Shown: positions 35,793 through 45,156 of the stretch, piece after piece
Numbering within the stretch: the first letter of the stretch is position 1
Layout: each line of letters starts with the position of its first letter
Source: Owenweeksia sp. TMED14
GTDB taxonomy: Bacteria > Bacteroidota > Bacteroidia > Flavobacteriales > Schleiferiaceae
Length of the DNA stretch: 64,000 bases
Assembly (NCBI GenBank): GCA_949529985.1
Contig: CATIRS010000040.1
Coordinates: forward strand, 1-64,000
Direction of reading: 5' to 3'
The notes under the pieces: generated by a model
Databases searched by the model: none
The model's input: the letters and a program-made list of their open reading frames with translations, nothing else
What the model was told of the DNA's origin: nothing
Made by a program: the position numbers and the translations under genes

Positions 35793-38144
35793 TTAAAACG
35801 CGTAGCTCAACATTAATGTTGGCATAATTGGTAATTGATTGACACGTTTTGCTTGGGGAGTGTCATAATAAAAAATATTCCTTCGGTTGTAGGCATTTGT
35901 CGCGGCAAATGCCATCTCTAGTCTTTGGGTTTCTGTTAACTTCCATGCTTTTTTAGCCGTAAAATCCAATCTATGATAAGATGGCAATCTCTGACTATTA
36001 ATATCCCCGTAAAGTATGCCCAATGAACCATTTGCATCTTGATAAGGATAATCAATAAGCGGCTGACCTTGAGAATCAGTAAAAGTTTGATTTTCAAAGT
36101 ATCCTCTAATTGGAGTGAACGGGAATCCTGAACCATAATTCCATCTTAGATTTACTTCCCAATCTTTTGTTCCTTTAAGGGCAATCAAGAGGTTTAAATT
36201 ATGACGACGATCAAATTGAGGAGGATAATCTTGAACGCCATCAAAACGCGAAACTTTACCCAAAGAATAGACACCCCAAAAATACCAGTTCTTGTCTTGG
36301 TATGTTAACAGAGCATCTAAACCTCTAGCTAGTCCTCTTTCAATCATAAAATCTTTTCTCAATATTTCCGGTTCATCACCATAAACAGGAATATCATCAT
36401 ATATTTTAAATCGATTAATATTTGTAATCTGGTTAAAATATTTCATGTAACCTTCAAGTTCAAATTTTAACCCCTTTGAGAGATTTAGTTCCGAACCAAC
36501 TACAAGATGATTCGCTGTTTGTAAACTATTTACAACTGGATTTCCGTCAAATTGATTTGGTAAATCCCTAGCGCCACTGAGAAATCCATAAAACAAGTTG
36601 ACTACATCTCGATCACTGTTCGCGGCAACTAAATTCTGAGAATACATTCCTCCAGAGGCCTTAAATCTTAGATATTCAGTTGCATTAAATTTTAGACCAA
36701 AACGAGGTTCAGCTCTGACCATTGCCAATGAACTGTAATTATGTAAACGCAATCCTGGTTGAATAAGCCATCGTCCAGCTTGGCGTTTATATTCTAAATA
36801 ACCACCAATTTCAGTTGTATTTTCAATTTCCTTTAATTCTATTCCAACGCTGTTAGTGTACTTATAATCTGTTCGATAACCAATGAATTCAAGACCATAT
36901 TTAAACTCATCATACTTGCGCAAGAGATAAGTAAAATCCAGACCCCCATTGAATCCACCAATAGTACTTTCTCTGGGCCTATTCAGTAGCTCTGTAGATT
37001 GTATTTTATAATTACTTCGAGCAAGATGAGCTTCAATTAATGTTCCTGAAGAAGCTGGAATAACCAAAAAATCTGCACCGTAACCATTCGATTGCCAAGA
37101 AATAGTCTTATCACCTGCAAAACGGACAGCATCATTGAAGTTAAATCCAAATAAATTTACACGATTTCCTCCTTTTGATTCCAATGAGTATTTACTAAAT
37201 ATATCTTGAAACGAAAACGGAAGCCCACCATATTCAGTGGCCACATAAGGATAGACATATGGAGAAATAGCATCTAAGTAAGACGCTTTAGCCGAAATCA
37301 TTAAAGAACTTGGGGCAAGACCATCTTTCCCTCGTGGACCCAATGGTGCCTCAAAAAGTATCTTGCTCATATATGTTGAAGAAGAAACCTTCCCCGAATA
37401 TTTTTTTCGATTTCCAGATCTAGTTTTTATATCCATTACAGCCGAGTTTCTTCCGCCATATTTCGCTCCAAATCCAGCTGTATAAATATCTGCCCGTTGC
37501 AATATGTCTGTATCAAAAACTGAGAAAAACCCTATACTATGAAAAGGGTTGTAAAGGATCATACCATCAAGTTTTACAAGGTTCTGAATAGGTGCTCCGC
37601 CACGAATATATAACTGCCCACCTTGATCACCCGTAGTTATCACTCCAGGGAGAACTTGAAGAGCTCGGACCAAATCGGGCTCACCTCCTATTGAAAATGT
37701 TGTTATTGATTTGGCACTTAGCTGAACAACAGCAGTTGCAACTTTTGTTTGCTGATCTTGACGCTTAACATCAATTATCACATCATCAAGCGTTACAACT
37801 GATTCATTAAGTAAGAATCGTTCAAAGACTATCCTTGAAGACTTAATTGAAACTTTTCGAGTGGTAGTTTCATAACCGGGCATTTTGACAGTTACTAAAG
37901 CTTCACCAAAAGGCAAACCTGTTATTTGAAAATAACCATCTCTATTTGCAAAGACACTAATATCAATATCCTTAACCAGGTCTTTGATCTCAGAGCCATC
38001 AACAGATATTTCAGCGTACTCCAGAGGTGCTTGACTTTGTTTGTCTAAAACATATCCCCTGACACCACCGATGTCTTGAGAAAATGAAGAAAGAGAAATA
38101 ACTAATATTAAAGCGCTAGTAAAGTATTTTGAAAAGTAATTCAT
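35793..38144 (-). CDS. TonB-dependent receptor with N-terminal carboxypeptidase-regulatory domain
   Basis: A 783-residue outer-membrane receptor. I choose the ATG at 38144 (MNYFSKYFTSALILVISLSSFSQ) because it starts a normal signal peptide; the frame is open to 38159. A carboxypeptidase-regulatory domain (GVRGYVLDKQSQAPLEYAEI) covers about 25-105. A plug domain follows, with PDLVRALQVLPGV, GGQLYIRGGAPIQNLV and LDGMILYNPFH, then a barrel ending MPTLMLSYAF. There is no SusD partner, so it is not a SusC/D pair. Substrate unknown. It overlaps holA by 29 bases, probably co-transcribed. Confidence 0.88.
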   Translation of the reverse strand: MNYFSKYFTSALILVISLSSFSQDIGGVRGYVLDKQSQAPLEYAEISVDGSEIKDLVKDIDISVFANRDGYFQITGLPFGEALVTVKMPGYETTTRKVSIKSSRIVFERFLLNESVVTLDDVIIDVKRQDQQTKVATAVVQLSAKSITTFSIGGEPDLVRALQVLPGVITTGDQGGQLYIRGGAPIQNLVKLDGMILYNPFHSIGFFSVFDTDILQRADIYTAGFGAKYGGRNSAVMDIKTRSGNRKKYSGKVSSSTYMSKILFEAPLGPRGKDGLAPSSLMISAKASYLDAISPYVYPYVATEYGGLPFSFQDIFSKYSLESKGGNRVNLFGFNFNDAVRFAGDKTISWQSNGYGADFLVIPASSGTLIEAHLARSNYKIQSTELLNRPRESTIGGFNGGLDFTYLLRKYDEFKYGLEFIGYRTDYKYTNSVGIELKEIENTTEIGGYLEYKRQAGRWLIQPGLRLHNYSSLAMVRAEPRFGLKFNATEYLRFKASGGMYSQNLVAANSDRDVVNLFYGFLSGARDLPNQFDGNPVVNSLQTANHLVVGSELNLSKGLKFELEGYMKYFNQITNINRFKIYDDIPVYGDEPEILRKDFMIERGLARGLDALLTYQDKNWYFWGVYSLGKVSRFDGVQDYPPQFDRRHNLNLLIALKGTKDWEVNLRWNYGSGFPFTPIRGYFENQTFTDSQGQPLIDYPYQDANGSLGILYGDINSQRLPSYHRLDFTAKKAWKLTETQRLEMAFAATNAYNRRNIFYYDTPQAKRVNQLPIMPTLMLSYAF

Positions 38145-39120
38145 TGAGAATAGTTGCATCTTTTATATTCGGGCTACCCATACCCTTTGCTTGTCGATCG
38201 GCGTCGCGAAGATACCCAATGATTCGTATCAACTTATTACGAGAATAATTTTGACTTATCAAATCTAAATCACGCAAAGCATATTCTGATATTTTCAATT
38301 TTGAGGATAATATTTTCGGGTTCTTATCAGAAAAGTCTGCAAAAATCAATCCCTTTGAGAAATTTGAGAATAAAACAGAAATAGTGACAATTATTGGGTT
38401 GCGTTTTGAATTCTGCCCCATGCTCTTTGCTATTCTATATGATTTAGACAAATTTCTCGCAGCCAGAGATTTAATCAATTCAAAATTATTAAACTCCCGA
38501 CTAAATCCCGTTACTTTTTCTATTATGTCAACGGAAACTTCCAAATTATTCCCAGTAAATGCTGCTATTTTTTCCAATTCTCGAGAAATACGGGATAAAT
38601 CTGATCCAATACTCTCAGCAAGCAATAAAGAAGCTTTTTCGGTCATTTTTAAACCTAAAAGTCTAGCTTCAGAATTTATCCAAGATGATACTTGATTTTC
38701 AAATATTCTCTTAAATTCAACATGAAGACTAGTTTCATTGCTTTTTAAAGCTTTAAACAAAGCCTTTCTTTTGTCAAGCTTTTTTCCTTTTAAACCAAGA
38801 GCTAAAACTGTACTAACCTGCGGGGAGTATACATATGAAGAAAGTAAATCGATATCCTTTAAATCTTGAGCCTCTCGAACGATAACAACATTTCGGTTTG
38901 ACATCATTGGATAACGCTTTGCGTAACTAATTATAGAATTTGCATCTGTATCCCGGCCATATAAAATAGTCAGATTAAAGTCTCTCTCATGTTCTTGCAA
39001 AGACTCTTTCTTAATTAACTCTAAAGCGCGATCAACAAAAAAAGATTCCTCTCCATCAAAGACATATACCGGGAGAATTTTTCCTTTTTTTAAATCTAAT
39101 GTTAAGCTTTGGATCGTCAT
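38116..39120 (-). CDS. holA: DNA polymerase III subunit delta
   Basis: A 334-residue clamp-loader subunit that opens the beta clamp. The N-terminal KKGKILPVYVFDGEESFFVDRALELI, the KRYPMMSNRNVVIVREAQDL segment and the C-terminal LLFKIL end fit HolA, which is poorly conserved. It has a promoter box at 39129-39136 and may also be read from rlmH, 26 bases upstream. Confidence 0.88.
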   Translation of the reverse strand: MTIQSLTLDLKKGKILPVYVFDGEESFFVDRALELIKKESLQEHERDFNLTILYGRDTDANSIISYAKRYPMMSNRNVVIVREAQDLKDIDLLSSYVYSPQVSTVLALGLKGKKLDKRKALFKALKSNETSLHVEFKRIFENQVSSWINSEARLLGLKMTEKASLLLAESIGSDLSRISRELEKIAAFTGNNLEVSVDIIEKVTGFSREFNNFELIKSLAARNLSKSYRIAKSMGQNSKRNPIIVTISVLFSNFSKGLIFADFSDKNPKILSSKLKISEYALRDLDLISQNYSRNKLIRIIGYLRDADRQAKGMGSPNIKDATILNELLFKILY

Positions 39121-39128
39121 ATATTTAT

Positions 39129-39136
39129 CAAAAGTA
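39129..39136 (-). promoter_or_regulatory. -7 box of holA
   Basis: The minus strand reads TACTTTTG, an exact TAnnTTTG match, eight bases before the holA ATG, giving at most a very short leader. Confidence 0.4.
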
Positions 39137-39146
39137 ATGATATTAA

Positions 39147-39572
39147 TTAGTCGTGATGATAAGGCTCATTTCCTAAAATCGTCCAAGCACGATAAAGTTG
39201 TTCCACGAAAATTAATCGCGCCATATCATGTGTAAAGGTCATAGGTCCCAATGACATAATAGCGTCTGCTTTCTGATAGGAATTTTTATTAAATCCATAA
39301 GAGTCTCCGATAGCAAATATTAATCTTTTTGGACCTGAATTCATCCATTTTTGAAATTGTCTAGCCATATTAATACTTGTTAAAGAAATTCCGGTTTCAT
39401 CCAATAAAATTAATTTATCACCAATCTTAAGAAAGTCATTAATCTTTCGAGAATCGATTAAACTAATTATTTTAAACTTTGAATATTTTGATAGACGATC
39501 GCTATAGATATTTAGTCCAGTTTCAATGTACTTTTCTTTCGTTGATCCGACAACAAGCAAAATTATTTCCAT
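39147..39572 (-). CDS. rlmH: 23S rRNA (pseudouridine1915-N3)-methyltransferase RlmH
   Basis: A 141-residue SPOUT methyltransferase of helix 69. The start at 39572 (MEIILLVVGSTKEKYIE) is the family N-terminus; the open frame runs 27 codons further without similarity. The C-terminus FVEQLYRAWTILGNEPYHHD is diagnostic. It is about 15 residues shorter than the usual 155-157, the gap lying after residue 45. The SAM-loop reads AIGDSYGF where most relatives have IGGPYGF or similar. A near-consensus box (CACCTTTG) lies 17 bases upstream. Confidence 0.88.
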   Translation of the reverse strand: MEIILLVVGSTKEKYIETGLNIYSDRLSKYSKFKIISLIDSRKINDFLKIGDKLILLDETGISLTSINMARQFQKWMNSGPKRLIFAIGDSYGFNKNSYQKADAIMSLGPMTFTHDMARLIFVEQLYRAWTILGNEPYHHD

Positions 39573-39828
39573 AGTTCTTGAGTTCTTTTCAAAGGTGAGA
39601 CAGATATTAGAATATTTATAAAAACAAATTGTATTGGCATATAAATTCTGCAATCATTGAATCGGCTATAAATTTAGAGACCATTATCACTTGAAAAGCC
39701 TTTATCCGTTAAACCTGTAGAGAAAAAATAAGAAATAACTATATTTTTAGATAGACTGAATTTTGATAGAAGCGAATATTCACTAAGCTAAGACCTAGAT
39801 TTAAATTTTAAAGCCGACTTTTGAAGTA

Positions 39829-40746
39829 ATGTTTAGTAAAATCAGAATCTCAATTCAGAATAGATTGGGCAAAATTAAAGTTCCATCTTTTAATGGATTG
39901 ACTATCTATGAAGTCGCAGTGTTCTTTTGGAAAGGAATCTGGGAAGGTGCTGTGACGAGCCGAGCCGCCAGTATAAGTTTTTCGTTTTTCCTAGCATTAT
40001 TTCCCGGCATTATTTTCTTATTTACTCTAATCCCTTTTATACCTGTAATTGGGTTCCAAGAGCAAGTTTTTTATCTATTGCAAGAAGTTCTTCCTCCAAA
40101 TAGTTTCGAAGCTGTTGAGGCCACCATTAATGATATTTTGACAATTCGAAGAGGAAATCTTCTAGGTTTAACGATTCTAGCTGCCTTAATTTTTGCAACC
40201 AATGGAACGCTTTCCCTGATTGGCAATTTTGGTCTTACAATCCACAAACTCAACGTAAGAGGCTTCTGGTCGCAATACTTCGCTGCTGTTGCCCTTACAA
40301 TAACTCTCGCAGCATTAATAATATTTGGAATTTCGCTGATAACCATTTCTAAATCATTCCTTGACCAATATATCCAAGACGCATGGTTTGGAATATCCGT
40401 ATCAGCATTATTGATTGCCTTGAGGAATATTATTTTATTAATAATAATACTCCTGGCAATTTCATTACTCTTTTATTATGGACCTATGCGTTCTGCACCA
40501 TGGCGATTTATTTCACCTGGAGCTTTACTCGCAACATTATTAGTGGTTTTATCATCAACATTATTTGGCACTTATGTCACATACTTTGCTACATACAATC
40601 AATTTTATGGTTCAATAGGGACATTATTGATCGTCCAATTATGGATTTACGTTAATGCAATTGGTTTAATAATTGGATTTGAATTAAATGCAAGTTTAGC
40701 AGAAGCGAAAAACCGCGTAACTTCATCGCACGGAACAAATAAATAA
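39829..40746 (+). CDS. YihY/BrkB-family inner-membrane protein
   Basis: A 305-residue protein with about six membrane helices. The family pattern is seen in SRAASISFSFFLALFPGIIFLF near the N-terminus, FATNGTLSLIGNF in the middle and LLIVQLWIYVNAIGLIIGFELNA near the end. YihY/BrkB proteins were once misnamed RNase BN; their role is unclear. Its start is preceded by GACTTTTG and five bases, one mismatch from a -7 box. Confidence 0.87.
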   Translation: MFSKIRISIQNRLGKIKVPSFNGLTIYEVAVFFWKGIWEGAVTSRAASISFSFFLALFPGIIFLFTLIPFIPVIGFQEQVFYLLQEVLPPNSFEAVEATINDILTIRRGNLLGLTILAALIFATNGTLSLIGNFGLTIHKLNVRGFWSQYFAAVALTITLAALIIFGISLITISKSFLDQYIQDAWFGISVSALLIALRNIILLIIILLAISLLFYYGPMRSAPWRFISPGALLATLLVVLSSTLFGTYVTYFATYNQFYGSIGTLLIVQLWIYVNAIGLIIGFELNASLAEAKNRVTSSHGTNK

Positions 40747-40764
40747 TCAATACAATTAAAAATA

Positions 40765-41331
40765 ATGAAAATATTTAAAGCACTTTTACTCGCCGGGGCC
40801 ATGATATTCAGCTCTAGCGCGCAAGCTCAGACTAAAAATATTGAGGGTATAGACTTCCCCACATCGATTTCTATGAACGGCCAGAAAACGGTTTTAAACG
40901 GTGGAGGTTTACGGACAAAATTATATTTCTTGGACCTTTATGTAGGTGCACTGTATGTGCAATCTAAAACATCAGATGCCAAAAACGTAATTATGGCTGA
41001 TGAGGAAATGGGTATTCGCATTGAAATTGCTTCGAAATTGGTTACCCAAGAACGCTTTATTGATGCATTAGAAGAAGGCTTTGCAAACGCATCTGCAGGT
41101 AAATCAAATGCAAATGACATACAAAAATTTAAGAACTTTTTGAAGGATGAATTCAAGAAAGGAGATGTTATCTCTCTGAACTATAATGCTGGAGATGCAG
41201 TATACCTCTCTAAAAACGACAATCAAATAGGTAAGTTCGAAGGTTTGGCCTTTAAACAAGCATTGTTTAGCATATGGTTAGGAGATATTCCTGCTCAAGA
41301 AAGCTTAAAAGACGAGATGCTGGGTAAATAA
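40765..41331 (+). CDS. exported chalcone-isomerase-like protein
   Basis: A 188-residue protein with a signal peptide (about 1-22, ending SSAQAQ). The motif LRTKLYFLDLYVGALYV and GIRIEIASKLVTQERFIDALEEGF match the bacterial chalcone-isomerase-like domain family, whose members bind fatty acids or have unknown roles; flavonoid chemistry is not implied. It lies 18 bases after the BrkB-like gene and ends at a strong terminator. Confidence 0.82.
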   Translation: MKIFKALLLAGAMIFSSSAQAQTKNIEGIDFPTSISMNGQKTVLNGGGLRTKLYFLDLYVGALYVQSKTSDAKNVIMADEEMGIRIEIASKLVTQERFIDALEEGFANASAGKSNANDIQKFKNFLKDEFKKGDVISLNYNAGDAVYLSKNDNQIGKFEGLAFKQALFSIWLGDIPAQESLKDEMLGK

Positions 41332-41350
41332 GTCCCAAAGAAATGGATTG

Positions 41351-41381
41351 AATAGGCCGTGCAATTGCACGGCCTATTTTT
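41351..41381 (+). terminator. intrinsic terminator after the chalcone-isomerase-like gene
   Basis: The palindrome AATAGGCCGTGCAATTGCAC and its mirror form a 13-bp perfect stem, followed by TTTTTG. The T-run and part of the 3' arm lie just before the DUF2147 relic. Confidence 0.9.
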
Positions 41382-41546
41382 GTTTTAAAAGGCATTACTC
41401 TACTTACAGGTTTAGAGTGATATAATGATGGTAAAGAATGCGCAGAAGGAAATATTTATGATACAAAATCAGAAAAAACCTATTCTTGTTATGCTCAAAT
41501 TCAAAAAGATCGATCCCTAATTTTAGACGATATCTACTTAGATTAA
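41382..41546 (+). pseudogene. relic of a DUF2147-type gene (C-terminal part)
   Basis: One frame from 41382 to the TAA at 41544-41546 reads VLKGITLLTGLE, then a TGA stop (41418-41420), then YNDGKECAEGNIYDTKSEKT and YSCYAQIQKDRSL, ending IYLD. DUF2147 proteins have the pattern G-x-x-I-L-x-G-L followed by DGK-x-x-x-G-x-IYDP-x-x-GKTY-x-C in this spacing. There is an in-frame stop, no start codon, no N-terminal half and no normal C-terminal end, so it is a decayed remnant. The match is by eye and the piece is short. Confidence 0.5.
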
Positions 41547-41560
41547 GTTTTATCGGTAGA

Positions 41561-42721
41561 TCAACTAGCTGGATTCAGACTAAATAAATCTCGGTAAACA
41601 TCTTTAATTTGCGCCCCTACTTTAGAAGGAGCGTATTTTTTTGGATCTAACACATCACGAGGAACTTTCAAAGGATTTTTCCAAATATTCTCTATTCCTT
41701 TAGCAATAGATTTAGAGTTGAGTTCTACGCGTATTCCTGTTTGTTCATTGACCCAAGTCTGAAAAGCAGGAATATCTGATGTCACAACACATAGCCCCGT
41801 CTGAATTGCCTCCAGGACGACTATCCCAAAAGTCTCATATTTAGAGGGCTGCAAGAAAACATCAGCCTTAGAATACTCCTCATAAAGCTCTTTTGAATTT
41901 AATGCCCCCAACCATTTAATATTCTCAGAAACACCAAGTCCTTTGGCATAGTCCTGAAGAAAATTCAGACGATCACCCGAGCCTGCATGGACATAACTCC
42001 AAATAACATCAGGGTACTTTCTTTTTAATATTGCCAGAGCCTCAATCGATAAATCAATCCTTTTGATATGAGCATTTGAAGAAATTAAACTTGCAACTCC
42101 GAGAATTTGAAAACTTTTTTTCTGGGAGTTGATTTTTCGTTCAACATATTTAAAAGAGTTAATATCTATTGCGTTTGGAATAATTCTAAAATTATTTTTT
42201 GAAATATCAGGCAAACATTGCATCAACTCGAGTGAAAGATGATCTGATACCGGGAGTATAGCCAAAGCTTCTTCATAAGAAGATCGAACTTTTTTTCCAA
42301 ACAATTTATGGCGTGTCCACTTTGCGGCCTTTGACCAATGTTCGGTTATTACATATGGTATATCCCATTTACGAGCCAGCTGCTCAGAAAGGAGTCCTGC
42401 TGGAAAAACCACATTAGCATGTAACGCACTTGGCTTTCGTAAGCCTGTTTTATTTATCCATTGTCGAGAAATCAATTTTGATGCCCAGATGGGTGTATGG
42501 TATATCGTTTTCCAAGCTCGAGATCGAACTCTCAGTATATATTCACCATCATCTCCCCTTATCCAACTAACATCCATGAGAGACTTACCTTTTGCGATAT
42601 CAACAAAAAGTAATTCAACATCCAGCCCTAAAGATTTAGCAGCAAGCCATTGCGAACGAATAAAATTTCCTCTAACAGGATTTTCTTTATCTGGATACCA
42701 GTAAGTCAGCCAAAGAATCAT
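41561..42721 (-). CDS. glycosyltransferase, GT4 family
   Basis: A 386-residue GT-B enzyme. WYPDKENPVRGNFIRSQ at the N-terminus, ITEHWS, PNAID and the C-terminal EX7E-type segment QPSKYETFGIVVLEAIQTG are typical of GT4 transferases. It overlaps the flippase gene by ATGA and ends the three-gene run sulfotransferase-flippase-glycosyltransferase. Sugar and acceptor unknown; context suggests a surface polysaccharide. Confidence 0.88.
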   Translation of the reverse strand: MILWLTYWYPDKENPVRGNFIRSQWLAAKSLGLDVELLFVDIAKGKSLMDVSWIRGDDGEYILRVRSRAWKTIYHTPIWASKLISRQWINKTGLRKPSALHANVVFPAGLLSEQLARKWDIPYVITEHWSKAAKWTRHKLFGKKVRSSYEEALAILPVSDHLSLELMQCLPDISKNNFRIIPNAIDINSFKYVERKINSQKKSFQILGVASLISSNAHIKRIDLSIEALAILKRKYPDVIWSYVHAGSGDRLNFLQDYAKGLGVSENIKWLGALNSKELYEEYSKADVFLQPSKYETFGIVVLEAIQTGLCVVTSDIPAFQTWVNEQTGIRVELNSKSIAKGIENIWKNPLKVPRDVLDPKKYAPSKVGAQIKDVYRDLFSLNPAS

Positions 42722-44238
42722 TTTTTATTATTATTTAAAATTTGGTTTAATGATGATCTTAAATCTGAAGCTAAATTTAAAATATAAAGCCCTAGAAGGG
42801 TCCAAACAAAGAAAATTAAAATTTCAACAAAGGAAACAATTAAATAAAATAATTGCTGAAACGATGGCTCCAATATTAAAACCATATGTTTAGATTTTAA
42901 TAAAAAAATTAAATTCCAAAAAAGAAAGTGCGCAATGACTCCCAGAACTAACCAAACCAAAGCTTTTAAAAATTTAGTACCCAACCACAAATCTCCTGTA
43001 AGTTTATATAGAGCGATTAACTTAACCAAGTTATAGATGACTACTGCGCTGAAAAATGTTTTAGCAGCTCCCTCAACACCTAAAGAGGGGATGTAGATTG
43101 AACCTACAATTAAAGCAAATAAAATCAATGTTAGATTTGCATATAATTCCCAACGAAACTTTTTTGATGCAACCAAAACTAAACCGCTAGGCCCAGTTGA
43201 AACATTAACTAGTTGAGCTGCCGCAACCCATATCAGAGCAGATTGACCACCCTGGTATACCTCTGGAAGAATTTCAAATATCCATGGACTAACTGACAGC
43301 ACAATAAAAAATAAAAAAGAGGACACAACCCATTGATTACTCAAACTACGCATACCTAAGGTGCGAAGCTCTGACCAATTTTCGTCTGCAACATACTTTG
43401 AAATAATTGGACGCAGTGACGCATTCATTGCTTTCATCGGCATTGCAACAACAATCCCAAAACTAAATGCAATGCTGTATTGAGCCACCGCAGCCAGACC
43501 CAAAAAACTTCCGACCATTAAAATATCGAGTTGACCAAAAGACATTTGAGCTCCAGCAGTCAAAACCATTACCAGACTGTACCTAATCATTTCGTTTTGT
43601 GGCCAAGTTGTACTGAAATCCTTTACTGTGATTTTAATATTTTTCACAGCAATAAAAACTATTAATGCATAAAATGCATAGCCTAGAAGCAATAAATATA
43701 AAAAAGTATTCAGATTAGAAATGATACCCAGACCAAAACCTATTAGAAGTAATGTTAATAATAATTTTCGACCAGTATCTTTTAGCCAATAAGACAATAT
43801 AACTTTTTGATTGTGTATTAGTTGAGATGAATATAATTCGAAAATTATATATGTTGCTGCGAAAGGAAAAACAAACCAAAAACTTGAATTACTAGAACCT
43901 TTTAGAAAGAAACTTATTAAGGAATCTCGAGTGAACATAGATATTAAAAGAAAAATAAAAAGACAAATACCTGAAGCTAATAAACCTTGATTTAATATTT
44001 TACTATGAAGTGCAGAATTTATTCTTGGAAAGAATGTCACTACCGCCTGAGGCCATCCCAAATGAGAAAATGCTCCTAAGATCAGAGATGCTGAGATTAC
44101 CCATCTCACTAATCCCATTTCTTCAGGACTATTGGGAAATGCCCATGGGAAAAGGAAAAGACCATTTATAGCTCCGAAAAAAACACCTAAGTAACCGGAA
44201 ATAAGGTTCCACATAGATTGACGTTTTACTATTCCCAT
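42718..44238 (-). CDS. polysaccharide/oligosaccharide flippase-type membrane protein
   Basis: A 506-residue protein with about 12-14 membrane helices, resembling Wzx/MATE-fold exporters of lipid-linked glycans. Typical features are VKRQSMWNLISGYLGVFFGAINGL at the N-terminus and FGQLDILMVGSFLGLAAVAQYSIAF in the middle. It overlaps the sulfotransferase gene by 10 bases and the glycosyltransferase gene by 4. Confidence 0.85.
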   Translation of the reverse strand: MGIVKRQSMWNLISGYLGVFFGAINGLFLFPWAFPNSPEEMGLVRWVISASLILGAFSHLGWPQAVVTFFPRINSALHSKILNQGLLASGICLFIFLLISMFTRDSLISFFLKGSSNSSFWFVFPFAATYIIFELYSSQLIHNQKVILSYWLKDTGRKLLLTLLLIGFGLGIISNLNTFLYLLLLGYAFYALIVFIAVKNIKITVKDFSTTWPQNEMIRYSLVMVLTAGAQMSFGQLDILMVGSFLGLAAVAQYSIAFSFGIVVAMPMKAMNASLRPIISKYVADENWSELRTLGMRSLSNQWVVSSFLFFIVLSVSPWIFEILPEVYQGGQSALIWVAAAQLVNVSTGPSGLVLVASKKFRWELYANLTLILFALIVGSIYIPSLGVEGAAKTFFSAVVIYNLVKLIALYKLTGDLWLGTKFLKALVWLVLGVIAHFLFWNLIFLLKSKHMVLILEPSFQQLFYLIVSFVEILIFFVWTLLGLYILNLASDLRSSLNQILNNNKK

Positions 44239-45080
44239 GATTCTAGATTTAGATCAGGAAATAAAAGTTTTAGCCTACCAACGGAATCTTTATACTCTAT
44301 TTTAAGTTCATTAATTATTTTAATGTCATTTGGATCTTTTAATGGCATCCTTCCAGAATTTAGAGCTAAATAAAATGGTAAAAATTTCTCTTGAATCCAA
44401 TGAGGAATATACCGCTGAAAAAAGAGTCCAAGCCGATGAAGAACTTTGCTCCTTACAGCTACAGTTTCATTGTGTTGTATGAATTCATGATTCACGTAAA
44501 AATCAGAATCAATATCTAGAAATTGAGCAATATCAGACACACACGATTCCGTATTTTGAACAAGTGACTCAAATGTGCAAACATATATTCTGTCCCTACC
44601 AAGTGCGTGGAGCCATTTTTTTAGATAGTATTCATAATCCCCATGTAACTTTAAAGCAACATCTTTTGAGTAATTCTCCCAACTTGTAACAATTCGTTTT
44701 GTGCGGAATCTCTCAAAGCGATATTGAGAATATAAACGAGCAGAGGGTTCTCGTAAAATAAAAATCACTTTAGGCTTCGATGGTAATGCAGGAATATGCT
44801 TGAGTGCATTCTCATAATAAATATACGGAGCCGTTGCTTCTAATTTAATTGATGATTCCTTAGAGCTAGTCGAACTAAAATAAGAATAATACTTCTCAAT
44901 TGGGTGATCAATTACATTAGCATTTTTATTGAATCGATTAACTTCATCAGCAAAGTAAAATGTTTCCTTAACAGGAGAAGCTTTAACCTCAGGATGAGAA
45001 GATAACCAAAAATATAGAGAGCTAGTTCCACATTTAGGAGCTCCAGCAATTATGACATTTGGAAGAGAAATAAGATTCAT
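44229..45080 (-). CDS. PAPS-dependent sulfotransferase
   Basis: A 283-residue sulfotransferase. The 5'-phosphosulfate loop is VIIAGAPKCGTSSLYFWLSS at about 9-28. The 3'-phosphate motif FILREPSARLYSQYRFERFR lies near 108-127. Such enzymes sulfate glycans or lipids. Its place before a flippase and a glycosyltransferase points to a sulfated surface glycan. Sulfate activation genes are not in the window. Confidence 0.87.
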   Translation of the reverse strand: MNLISLPNVIIAGAPKCGTSSLYFWLSSHPEVKASPVKETFYFADEVNRFNKNANVIDHPIEKYYSYFSSTSSKESSIKLEATAPYIYYENALKHIPALPSKPKVIFILREPSARLYSQYRFERFRTKRIVTSWENYSKDVALKLHGDYEYYLKKWLHALGRDRIYVCTFESLVQNTESCVSDIAQFLDIDSDFYVNHEFIQHNETVAVRSKVLHRLGLFFQRYIPHWIQEKFLPFYLALNSGRMPLKDPNDIKIINELKIEYKDSVGRLKLLFPDLNLESWE

Positions 45081-45156
45081 TTATTGTTCAAAGTAACGAT
45101 GTTTTGTTCGTAACATTGCCCTTTCGCAGTACATTGTCACTTTCTTATTAGAACCG

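Noticed and set aside
39573-39653. 27-codon N-terminal extension of rlmH
   Set aside because: The family N-terminus begins at the ATG at 39572, and the extension has no similarity.
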